Source of the DNA: Erysipelotrichales bacterium
GTDB taxonomy: Bacteria > Bacillota_I > Bacilli_A > Erysipelotrichales > Erysipelotrichaceae
Reading direction: 5' to 3'
NCBI GenBank assembly: GCA_910575705.1
Contig: CAJTFG010000001.1
Coordinates: 824,258 to 888,257 of the forward strand
Length of the DNA stretch: 64,000 bases
Below are positions 57,947 to 64,000 of the stretch, one piece after another. Position 1 is the stretch's first letter. The number at the start of each line of letters is the position of its first letter. The position numbers were made by a program, and so were the translations under genes. The notes under the pieces were generated by a model. It was not told the DNA's origin and did not search any database. It saw only the letters and a list, made by a program, of their open reading frames with translations.

Positions 57947-58471
57947 ATGAATCGAAAATTTACCTTTACGCTGACCAAGGAAGAATATCTCAATTTCCTG
58001 CGGTTCCAAGCTGCACACTCCAAGCGTGCCCGGAGGATCCGCATGTGGATCGCCATCAGTCTTCCGGTCGTGCTTTGTTGTCTGTTGTTTTTATTTCATC
58101 TTAATGAACAATTGATTTGGGATGTTGCCGCATTGGCGGTAATTATCTTGTGGGAATGGCTGTTTACACCTGTATTGCTCAGGGTATATCTCAATCGCAT
58201 CATCAATGAGAAAACGATGGAGCGTTTAAAGGTGACCGGTTTTCAGAAAGTAAGCGTTTCTTTTCTCGAAGATAAGATCTTATATAAGGATAAAAAAGAA
58301 CATTCGATTTCCTACCGTGACATTTTGCGTATGATCCCTGCTAATGAAGTTTTTATATTTCAGTATAAGAATCAGGGAACGCTTCTTTTGCCGTATCGCC
58401 TGTTTGAAAATAAAGAAGATATGACAGAGTTTTTTAAAGAATTTGAAATGGCATGGAAACCATATCGATAA
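57947..58471 (+). CDS. YcxB-like membrane protein
   Basis: A 174-residue protein with an N-terminal cytoplasmic region (FTFTLTKEEYLNFLRFQA), two adjacent membrane helices (about 43-62 and 68-88) and a C-terminal beta-rich part (VSFLEDKILYKDKKEHSISY, IFQYKNQGTLLLPYRLF, EDMTEFFKEF). This is the YcxB-like family of unknown role. The ATG at 57947 has AGAGGAG seven bases upstream and is preferred over the ATG at 57926, which overlaps the RpiR-type gene. Confidence 0.75.
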   Translation: MNRKFTFTLTKEEYLNFLRFQAAHSKRARRIRMWIAISLPVVLCCLLFLFHLNEQLIWDVAALAVIILWEWLFTPVLLRVYLNRIINEKTMERLKVTGFQKVSVSFLEDKILYKDKKEHSISYRDILRMIPANEVFIFQYKNQGTLLLPYRLFENKEDMTEFFKEFEMAWKPYR

Positions 58472-58496
58472 AAAAAGCACTATCGTGCTTTTTATT
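58470..58496. terminator. bidirectional terminator
   Basis: AAAAAGCAC / GTGCTTTTT hairpin with loop TATC between converging genes. Confidence 0.88.
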
Positions 58497-59217
58497 TTTT
58501 GATGACATAGCGATCGAATAATTCCTGATTATACGCATCTGCGCCGTCGGAATTGGAACTTCGGAATACCGGAGCGTCATGACCTGCCGCGATCAGTTTT
58601 TCTACAAAGGTTCCGATGAGAAGCTGAGACAGATAACAGCTGGTCAAGGTGGATACCGGTCCCATCGTGATCGTGTCAGAGAGCGAAGTCGTCGCATCTC
58701 CGTAAGGAGCTCGGTTATCGAGAGCGATATCTGCCAATTCAAACAGGCGAAGACCGCTTGCATGACGGGAAGCGATCGTTTTGGAATGTGCAAGCGATGT
58801 GATCGCAATGATCTTTACGCCGCGTTTTTTTAGTCGGGAAAGATATTCTATGACGAGGGAATTTCTTCCGGAGTTGCTGGCAGCGATGACAACATCGCCT
58901 TCTTTTACATCATAGAGCGTTTCCAGAATGTCCGCATAATCAGCGGTACGTTCGATATGCGTACTTTTGGTCGGATGCGTTAAAAGCGTCAGTTCAATTT
59001 CCAAAATAGGATATATTTTGGCGAAGCCTCCTGCACGTGCATAGAGATCTTGTCCGATCATATGCGAATGTCCGGTACCGAAGGTAAATATTTTATGACC
59101 GCTGCATTCGGCGTCAAATAAGAGCTGTGCAGCTTCGTGGATCGCTTTTTCATCCTCCGTATGTATGGAGCGAATGCGTTTTTCTACCTCCTTGTAGTAA
59201 TCTTGTGTAAAACTCAT
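58492..59217 (-). CDS. SIS-domain phosphosugar-binding protein (UPF0309-like)
   Basis: A 241-residue single SIS-domain protein. The sugar-phosphate loop is KIFTFGTGHSHMIGQDLYARAGG, with a second loop VVIAASNSGRNSLVIEYL and ISERIE-type dimer helices further on. Related proteins bind or isomerise aminosugar phosphates such as MurNAc-6P or GlcN-6P. GGAAAGGAG precedes the ATG. It is the second gene of an operon with an HAD phosphatase, suggesting phosphosugar turnover. Confidence 0.85.
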   Translation of the reverse strand: MSFTQDYYKEVEKRIRSIHTEDEKAIHEAAQLLFDAECSGHKIFTFGTGHSHMIGQDLYARAGGFAKIYPILEIELTLLTHPTKSTHIERTADYADILETLYDVKEGDVVIAASNSGRNSLVIEYLSRLKKRGVKIIAITSLAHSKTIASRHASGLRLFELADIALDNRAPYGDATTSLSDTITMGPVSTLTSCYLSQLLIGTFVEKLIAAGHDAPVFRSSNSDGADAYNQELFDRYVIKK

Positions 59218-59246
59218 ATAGATTCTCCTTTCCTGCCAATGGCAAT

Positions 59247-60047
59247 TTATATGATATGGCCAATTGCTTCTGCAACACTGTGGACGATATAATCACCGTA
59301 TTGTTTGACATGTTCCTGCGCCGTATCCATGACAAAACTCTTGCCTGCTAATTTCATCAGTGTCACATCGTTTTCACCGTCTCCGATGAAGACGACATCT
59401 TCCGCTTTCATATGCAGTTCGCTTTCCAGCTGCAATAGGGCGTTTCCTTTATGAACGCCTTTCTGTGTAAATTCGATATAATCCGGTGATGTCATCAAAA
59501 CTTCATAATCTTTCCCGAATTCATCGCGCAGAAGCGACAGATAAGTTTGTGTTTTTCTTTCATCTTCTACATAGACAGACAGTTTGATGATCGGAACATC
59601 AAAATCGGGAAGCATATCTAAGATATCATCTTCCTTTATCTCTCCTAAAATACAGAGAGCCTTTTTTACGTTTTCCCATCTTTTTGCGTCATATGCCTTT
59701 CGCATCAGATAGAATACACGGTTCTCGTCGCAGATAAACGGATGTAGATCACCGACGTACGGTCGAATAAACGTCAGTATCCGCTGCAGCTCTTCTTTAT
59801 GCAGGATCATTTCCCGCACCCGTCTTTCATGAACAAAGACGGAACCGCCGTTATTTAAGATGAGCACATCGACCGGCAGATCGTAACGTTTAATGAGATC
59901 TTTGCAGAAGCCGTATTCTCTGCCCGTCGCAAAGCCAAACAGATATCCGGCCTTTTTCAGATTTTGGATCGCTTCGATGTCTTTGCTGTGTATGTCTTGC
60001 TTCTGAAAGAGAAGCGTTCCGTCCAGATCGCTTAAAAAAAGTTTCAT
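59247..60047 (-). CDS. Cof-type HAD phosphatase
   Basis: A 266-residue HAD hydrolase with FLSDLDGTLLFQKQDIHS, GFATGREYGF (motif II), VHKGNALLQLE (motif III lysine) and FIGDGENDVTLMKLAGKSFVM (motif IV). It is transcribed with the SIS-domain gene 30 bases downstream. That link makes a phosphosugar the likely class of substrate. GGAGGATAAC lies before the ATG. Confidence 0.9.
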   Translation of the reverse strand: MKLFLSDLDGTLLFQKQDIHSKDIEAIQNLKKAGYLFGFATGREYGFCKDLIKRYDLPVDVLILNNGGSVFVHERRVREMILHKEELQRILTFIRPYVGDLHPFICDENRVFYLMRKAYDAKRWENVKKALCILGEIKEDDILDMLPDFDVPIIKLSVYVEDERKTQTYLSLLRDEFGKDYEVLMTSPDYIEFTQKGVHKGNALLQLESELHMKAEDVVFIGDGENDVTLMKLAGKSFVMDTAQEHVKQYGDYIVHSVAEAIGHII

Positions 60048-60134
60048 GTTATCCTCCGCTTTATGAACATCATACTAGATTTTGCATGAAAAAGCTATCG
60101 TGTTTGTCCTTTTTATGTACTTTGTAAAATAGGA

Positions 60135-60163
60135 TTGCGCAAATGTCCGGATTTCATTATAAT
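60135..60163 (+). promoter_or_regulatory. promoter of the HAD-manA operon
   Basis: TTGCGC at 60135-60140, 17-base spacer, TATAAT at 60158-60163. Confidence 0.8.
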
Positions 60164-60190
60164 ACAGTTGTATTGACAGGAGATACATAC

Positions 60191-60991
60191 ATGGCAGAAG
60201 GTGCGGTTTTTTTTGATTATGACGGTACGCTGGTAGATGAAAGAGAAGGCATTTATACACCTATCGAAAAAACGATAGAAGCGATCCGCAAACTGCAGGA
60301 TAAAGGCTTTTTATGCTTGTTGGCAACAGGGAGAGCGTTAAACTATGTACCGCAGGCGGTAAAAGATCTGCGATTGGATGGCTTTATATGTTCAAATGGA
60401 GCTTATGTCACCGTGCATGATACGTGTATCTTTCAGGATGTTTTTGATAAACGGGAATTGTGTGTACTGATGCGGGAAATGGATACAGCGCATATAAACT
60501 ATTTTTTGGAAAGCTATGCAAAGTGTTATGTAAAGGATATTGCAGAACGGCATTTTCAAGATCTGGTGCATAGTTTTAAGCTGCCATCGGATGCATTTGT
60601 TCCGCTGTCAGAAAGTCTGAATATGGAGGGAATAGAAAAGATAACGATCATTCCCTCAGACAGCGCGGTTACGAAGCGATGGATGCGGAAGCTGCAGGAT
60701 CGTTATGATTGCTGCCGCAACCGGCACGAAACGTCCTTTGATATCGGGAAAAAACACATGCATAAAGGGATCGGCGTGGATAAGGTGCTGACACACTTCG
60801 ATATTCCTTTTGCCAAGACTTATGCTTTCGGAGACGGCACGAATGATATCGGTCTGCTGAAGCATGTATGCCATGGAATCGCAATGGGCATACATACCGA
60901 GGAATTGAGTGATGTTGCACAGATAATAACGACTTCGGTAAAAGAAGAGGGAATCTATCATGCATTGAAAGAAATGGAGGTAATTGCATAA
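60191..60991 (+). CDS. Cof-type HAD phosphatase
   Basis: A 266-residue HAD hydrolase: VFFDYDGTLVDEREGIYTP (DYD instead of the common DxD with Val/Leu/Ile), LATGRALNYVPQ, MHKGIGVDKVLTHF and AFGDGTNDIGLLKHVCHGIAMG. ACAGGAGA precedes the ATG at 60191, and a strong promoter lies 30 bases upstream. Its stop codon overlaps the manA start by one base, which points to a role near hexose phosphates. Confidence 0.9.
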   Translation: MAEGAVFFDYDGTLVDEREGIYTPIEKTIEAIRKLQDKGFLCLLATGRALNYVPQAVKDLRLDGFICSNGAYVTVHDTCIFQDVFDKRELCVLMREMDTAHINYFLESYAKCYVKDIAERHFQDLVHSFKLPSDAFVPLSESLNMEGIEKITIIPSDSAVTKRWMRKLQDRYDCCRNRHETSFDIGKKHMHKGIGVDKVLTHFDIPFAKTYAFGDGTNDIGLLKHVCHGIAMGIHTEELSDVAQIITTSVKEEGIYHALKEMEVIA

Positions 60992-61944
60992 TGGAAATCA
61001 TGAAACTGAAACCGGCATTTAAAGATTATTTATGGGGAGGAACAAAGCTGAAGCAATTGTATAACAAGGAATGCAGCTATGATATCCTGGCAGAAACTTG
61101 GGAGGTTTCTACGCATAAGGACGGACCGAGCATCATCGCTACCGGCGAGTATGCGGGGTCAACGCTTCCTGCTTATATCGAAAAAGTGGGGAAAGACGTT
61201 TTAGGAACGAAAGGGAAGACGTTTGAAAGCTTTCCTATGCTCGTTAAGTTTATCGATGCAAAAGGAAGCCTGTCTATTCAGGTACATCCGGATAACGAAT
61301 ATGCCAAACGCGTGGAACATGAATACGGAAAGACTGAGATGTGGTATGTTTTACAGGCGGATGAAGGTGCTTGCTTGTATTTTGGAACAAACAGAGAGGT
61401 AAGCAAAGAGGAATTCAAAGCAAAGATCGAAGATAATACGCTTTTGGATGTATTGAAGAAAGTTCCGGTAAAAAAAGGCGACGTATTCTTTATTGAAGCC
61501 GGTACGATCCACGCGATCGGTGCGGGGATCGTTATTTGTGAAATTCAGCAGAATTCGAATTCCACGTATCGTGTATATGACTTCGGAAGAGTAGGAGCAG
61601 ATGGCAAGCCGAGGGAACTGCATATCGAAAAAGCGTTGGATGTATCCAATCTGAAGCCTTTGGAAAGTGATTTTAAGCCTTGCGGTAAGACCGAGCAGCA
61701 TGAGGGATATGATGTTACCATGCTTGGAACGTGCGAATATTTTACAACTTATTTATATCATGCAGAAGCCGGCTGTAAACTGCATGTGGATGAGGAAAGC
61801 TTTGCGGCATTGATCGTACTGGAAGGAGAAGGCACCATTCAGAAAGATCTTTCTTTTGCGAAAGGAGACAGCTTCTTTATCCCGGCCGGATATGGTGATG
61901 TAGAGATAAAAGGAAACTGTCAGTTTGTACTTGCCCGTGTATGA
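60991..61944 (+). CDS. manA: mannose-6-phosphate isomerase, class I
   Basis: A 317-residue zinc cupin enzyme interconverting mannose-6-P and fructose-6-P. Landmarks are LKPAFKDYLWGGTKL, the metal-binding SIQVHPDNEYA and KTEMWYVL, FFIEAGTIHAIGAGIVICEIQQNSNSTYRVYDFGR, and the C-terminal small domain typical of the short Firmicutes form. GGAGG lies upstream; translation is coupled to the HAD gene. It could supply GDP-mannose precursors or allow growth on mannose. Confidence 0.95.
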   Translation: MEIMKLKPAFKDYLWGGTKLKQLYNKECSYDILAETWEVSTHKDGPSIIATGEYAGSTLPAYIEKVGKDVLGTKGKTFESFPMLVKFIDAKGSLSIQVHPDNEYAKRVEHEYGKTEMWYVLQADEGACLYFGTNREVSKEEFKAKIEDNTLLDVLKKVPVKKGDVFFIEAGTIHAIGAGIVICEIQQNSNSTYRVYDFGRVGADGKPRELHIEKALDVSNLKPLESDFKPCGKTEQHEGYDVTMLGTCEYFTTYLYHAEAGCKLHVDEESFAALIVLEGEGTIQKDLSFAKGDSFFIPAGYGDVEIKGNCQFVLARV

Positions 61945-61949
61945 TCGAT

Positions 61950-61977
61950 AAAAAGTAAATCCTTGGATTTACTTTTT
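61950..61977 (+). terminator. manA terminator
   Basis: AAAAGTAAATCC / GGATTTACTTTT 12-bp stem with a TT loop and T tail. Confidence 0.9.
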
Positions 61978-62023
61978 ATATGGCAGAAGATATGTAAGAG
62001 AATAGTAGGAAAGTGGTGTTATC

Positions 62024-63022
62024 ATGAAGCATATCATTTTTATAACAACAGGAGGAACCATTGCTTCCGCAGATAGTGAGGAAGGCTTGGTTCCGGCACT
62101 TACGAGTGAAGAGCTTTTGAAGTATTTGCATGTCGATGAGCGGGAAGTGTGCATTCACTGCGAGGATCTGATGAAGATCGACTCTTCTAATATGCAGCCG
62201 GAGGAATGGTGCATCATTGCGAAACGCATGCGGGATCTTATTAAGGAAGCAGACGGTATCGTGTTGACGCATGGGACGGATACGATGGCATATACTGCCA
62301 GTGCTTTATCCTTTATGTTATATAACATTCCCATTCCCGTGATCATAACGGGAAGCCAGCTTCCGCTTTTACATCCTCTCAGCGACGGAGTCGATAATCT
62401 TCGTCTGGCCTTTGAAGCTGTTCTCAGTGGTATACAAGGAGTATATGTGGCATTTAACCGCAAGCTTATTTTGGGGACCCGTGCTGTTAAAGTCCGCACG
62501 ATGGGATTTGATGCGTTTGAAAGCGTAAATCAGGATCCGGTCGGTATCGTAGACGCGCACGGTCTTCGTTTGCGAAAAGACTTGCTTTTGCACGCAGATG
62601 GTGAATTTCATCCGGAAATTGAGCTTTGTAAGGATGTGATACTGCTGAAGCTGACCCCGGGCATGAATCCGGATATTTTTGATATGTTGGCACATATGCA
62701 GTATCGGGGCATTGTCGTTGAGGCTTTCGGAGCCGGCGGTATCAACTTTATCCGCCGTGATTTGATCGCAAAGCTGCAAATGGTCGTAGATGCGGGGATC
62801 AGTGTTGTCGTTTGTTCTCAGTGTCTGTATGAATACAGCAATTTATCGATCTATCAGCCGGGGCAGAAAGCACTGCAGCAGGGTGTCATTCAAGGGTATG
62901 ATATGACGAGCGAAGCATGCGTTACAAAACTGATGTGGGCGTTGCGAGATCATCATGATCAAAAAGAGGTACGTGAGATATTTCAGAGAAATTATGTTCA
63001 CGAGATCAATATCCCGGAATAA
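62024..63022 (+). CDS. L-asparaginase, type I-like
   Basis: A 332-residue amidohydrolase converting asparagine to aspartate and ammonia. The first nucleophile threonine is in ITTGGTIASADSEEG; the second catalytic triad part is IVLTHGTDTMAYTASALSF. QLPLLHPLSDGVDNLRLAFEA and VVCSQCLYEYSNLSIY complete the pattern. There is no signal peptide, so it is cytoplasmic. AGTGGTG precedes the ATG. It stands alone after the manA terminator. Confidence 0.94.
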   Translation: MKHIIFITTGGTIASADSEEGLVPALTSEELLKYLHVDEREVCIHCEDLMKIDSSNMQPEEWCIIAKRMRDLIKEADGIVLTHGTDTMAYTASALSFMLYNIPIPVIITGSQLPLLHPLSDGVDNLRLAFEAVLSGIQGVYVAFNRKLILGTRAVKVRTMGFDAFESVNQDPVGIVDAHGLRLRKDLLLHADGEFHPEIELCKDVILLKLTPGMNPDIFDMLAHMQYRGIVVEAFGAGGINFIRRDLIAKLQMVVDAGISVVVCSQCLYEYSNLSIYQPGQKALQQGVIQGYDMTSEACVTKLMWALRDHHDQKEVREIFQRNYVHEINIPE

Positions 63023-63043
63023 AGGTTATGCCAATACTTATGA

Positions 63044-63343
63044 TTAGACAAGATCTGCTTTTATAAGAGCACGATTTCTGTTGGGAATCAGGTCGTTCCC
63101 GTCGTTACGACGCGATGTTCGGGATCATATTCATGTGATGGCAGCGTATTAATAAATTTATCTTGGAAAGAGAGCGGCAGTTTCTTATATGAGGAAATAT
63201 GGACGTCAACACCGGTCAATCGAACATCTGTATCTAATAAAAGCGGTGCTTGGGATATGGGAAGATATGGATATTATCATTCTTATCCTGCTGACAGTGT
63301 AAGTACTGCGTCTATATTTCGTGCGCAGCGTCCGGCTCTGTAA
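63044..63343 (+). pseudogene. secreted-peptide-like gene fragment, copy 1
   Basis: After a stop at 63041, an open frame without a start or ribosome binding site reads YKSTISVGNQVVPVVTTRCS, CDGSVLINLSWKESG, GAWDMGRYGYYHSYPAD and ends FRAQRPAL. The second copy at 63488-63809 shares STIS at the front, two cysteines, a W..G segment, a Tyr-rich SYYP-like stretch and the final QRPAL. A 16-base identity CAGCGTCCGGCTCTGT ends both. The signal peptide part is missing here, so this copy is probably dead. Confidence 0.5.
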
Positions 63344-63487
63344 ATATTTGATAATTATAATAAGTATTATGGTTCTATACAACATACAGAGGATCCTTTT
63401 TATTGTTATTTTTCATAGATATTTCAATATTATCTGTTATTCTTTCTATATAGGTAGGCAAAAAAGGATAAAGAGGGTAGGAATTTT

Positions 63488-63809
63488 ATGTATAAAGAAC
63501 ATCTTGTTTAAAACGATCGGACTGGGATTCCTTTATAATAGGAGCACGATTTCTTACCAGCAGAGAATTGCAGTTATAGCCGGTACAGGCTGCGGCGGAG
63601 GCATATGTGCCGGAACACCGCAAAATAAATCTTTCATATATCAAGGAAATAAGTCGGTAGCAACTTGGAGTCTTGGAAGTTCTCCATCCGCAAATAAACT
63701 GTTATACGGTCAAAGCTTTCTTGGCTACTATCCTAAAGACCATCCGGCCCACGATAATGAAGTAGGGAAATATCAGCGTCCGGCTCTGTCGCTATTTAGA
63801 AGATCATGA
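63488..63809 (+). pseudogene. secreted-peptide-like gene, copy 2, frameshifted in the signal peptide
   Basis: GGTAGGAATTTT and ATG (63488) open a frame that stops after seven codons. One frame over, the sequence KNILFKTIGLGFLYNRSTIS looks like a signal peptide and runs into IAVIAGTGCGGGICAGTPQN, ATWSLGSSPSANKLLYGQ, FLGYYPKDHPAHDNEVGKYQ and RPALSLFRRS. The mature product would be about 85 residues with two close cysteines. The W..G..Y..YY....H pattern faintly recalls lactococcin 972-type bacteriocins; I would not name it on this evidence. Confidence 0.45.
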
Positions 63810-63878
63810 TAGGTATCATGATTCCCAATGATCGCAAGAGGATAAGTGAACGCTTATAAAATATAAAAACTGGGCATC

Positions 63879-64000
63879 TGATATGTACCCTCTTTGCTGG
63901 ACAAAGAAAATCCAGTAAGGAGGGTTATTTTTATGCGGTATAGTTATGAATTCAAAAGAAAGTGTGTTGAAATGTATCGGCAAGGTATATTGCCAGACAC
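63879..64000 (+). mobile_element. left end of an IS150-type (IS3 family) insertion sequence
   Basis: The terminal sequence TGATATGTACCCTCTTTGCT, followed by GGACAAAG, parallels the IS150-group end (TGTAC..CACCC.TTTTG.TGGAC). It is followed by a short leader with AAGGAGGG and the start of OrfA. The element runs out of the window, so its right end and target-site duplication cannot be seen. Confidence 0.75.
63933..64000 (+). CDS. IS3-family transposase OrfA, N-terminal fragment
   Basis: ATG at 63933 preceded by AAGGAGGG; the visible residues MRYSYEFKRKCVEMYRQG form the first helix of the HTH domain of IS150-type OrfA proteins. The gene continues past the window end. Confidence 0.8.
   Translation, partial: MRYSYEFKRKCVEMYRQGILPD

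Overview
The window is a chromosomal segment of a low-G+C Gram-positive bacterium. It opens with the tail of the spc/alpha ribosomal operon in Firmicutes order (secY-adk-map-infA-rpmJ-rpsM-rpsK-rpoA-rplQ). It also carries group II ECF transporter modules, FemAB-, WecG/TagA- and LTA-synthase-type wall genes, TATAAT promoters and strong AGGAGG ribosome binding sites. The density of Cof-type HAD phosphatases and the gene neighbourhoods look like Erysipelotrichaceae (Erysipelotrichia). That placement is an inference from style, not a measurement.

Layout. 1-12290 is core: ribosomal proteins, RNA polymerase alpha, a TrmR-like methyltransferase, a membrane protein with a possible permuted papain-like domain, ecfA1-ecfA2-ecfT-truA-PHP phosphatase, and rplM-rpsI behind a probable L13 leader. 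12290-13870 is a defence-type island: an apparently intact type III toxin-antitoxin locus (ToxN with a terminator-capped antitoxin RNA) abutting a broken C-terminal fragment of the Wadjet subunit JetD. 13870-19950 holds a FemX-like ligase and two small-molecule uptake units. One is a cobalamin riboswitch controlling a PduO-like protein, a corrinoid-type ECF S component and a DUF4430 lipoprotein. The other is a structured leader with an intrinsic terminator controlling a nucleoside hydrolase and a second ECF S component. Neither carries its own ECF ATPases, so both probably use the EcfA1A2T encoded at 7.2-9.7 kb. 20-24.7 kb has galE, a decayed flippase, tagA and mnaA (ManNAc-containing wall polymer), then a divergent TGT-family enzyme on the minus strand.

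24.8-37.9 kb carries HAD phosphatases, a fused ABC ATPase-permease with a very large extracytoplasmic insert, a GNAT, pyrophosphatase, a permease-ATPase-response regulator-histidine kinase module and a CwlD-like amidase. 37.9-40 kb is a graveyard: an IS3-family remnant, a BtpA-like/HAD deletion scar and an LCP-like remnant. 40-50.2 kb is a visibly more A+T-rich surface-polysaccharide cluster (LtaS-like sulfatase, sulfotransferase-like protein, two GT2s, Wzx, GT4, Wzy), probably horizontally acquired. 50.2-51.4 kb has three tiny decayed genes and tRNA-Ala/tRNA-Ile, all on the minus strand. 51.5-63 kb is again chromosomal housekeeping (S58 peptidase, NagD-like HAD, sirtuin, thioesterase, a Mn-catalase-like pseudoenzyme, PadR plus HAAS membrane protein, a stand-alone RpiR DNA-binding domain, SIS protein, HADs, ManA, asparaginase). 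The window ends in two degenerate paralogous secreted-peptide genes and the left end of an IS150-type element.

Most notable: the ToxIN/JetD island, the riboswitch-controlled corrinoid capture operon with a readable L5-L13 kissing interaction, the uncharacterised pseudoknot/terminator leader, the Mn-catalase-like protein that has lost its metal ligands, and the tandem secreted-peptide remnants. Promoter, terminator and RNA calls were made by eye; protein calls rest on motif recognition without database searches.
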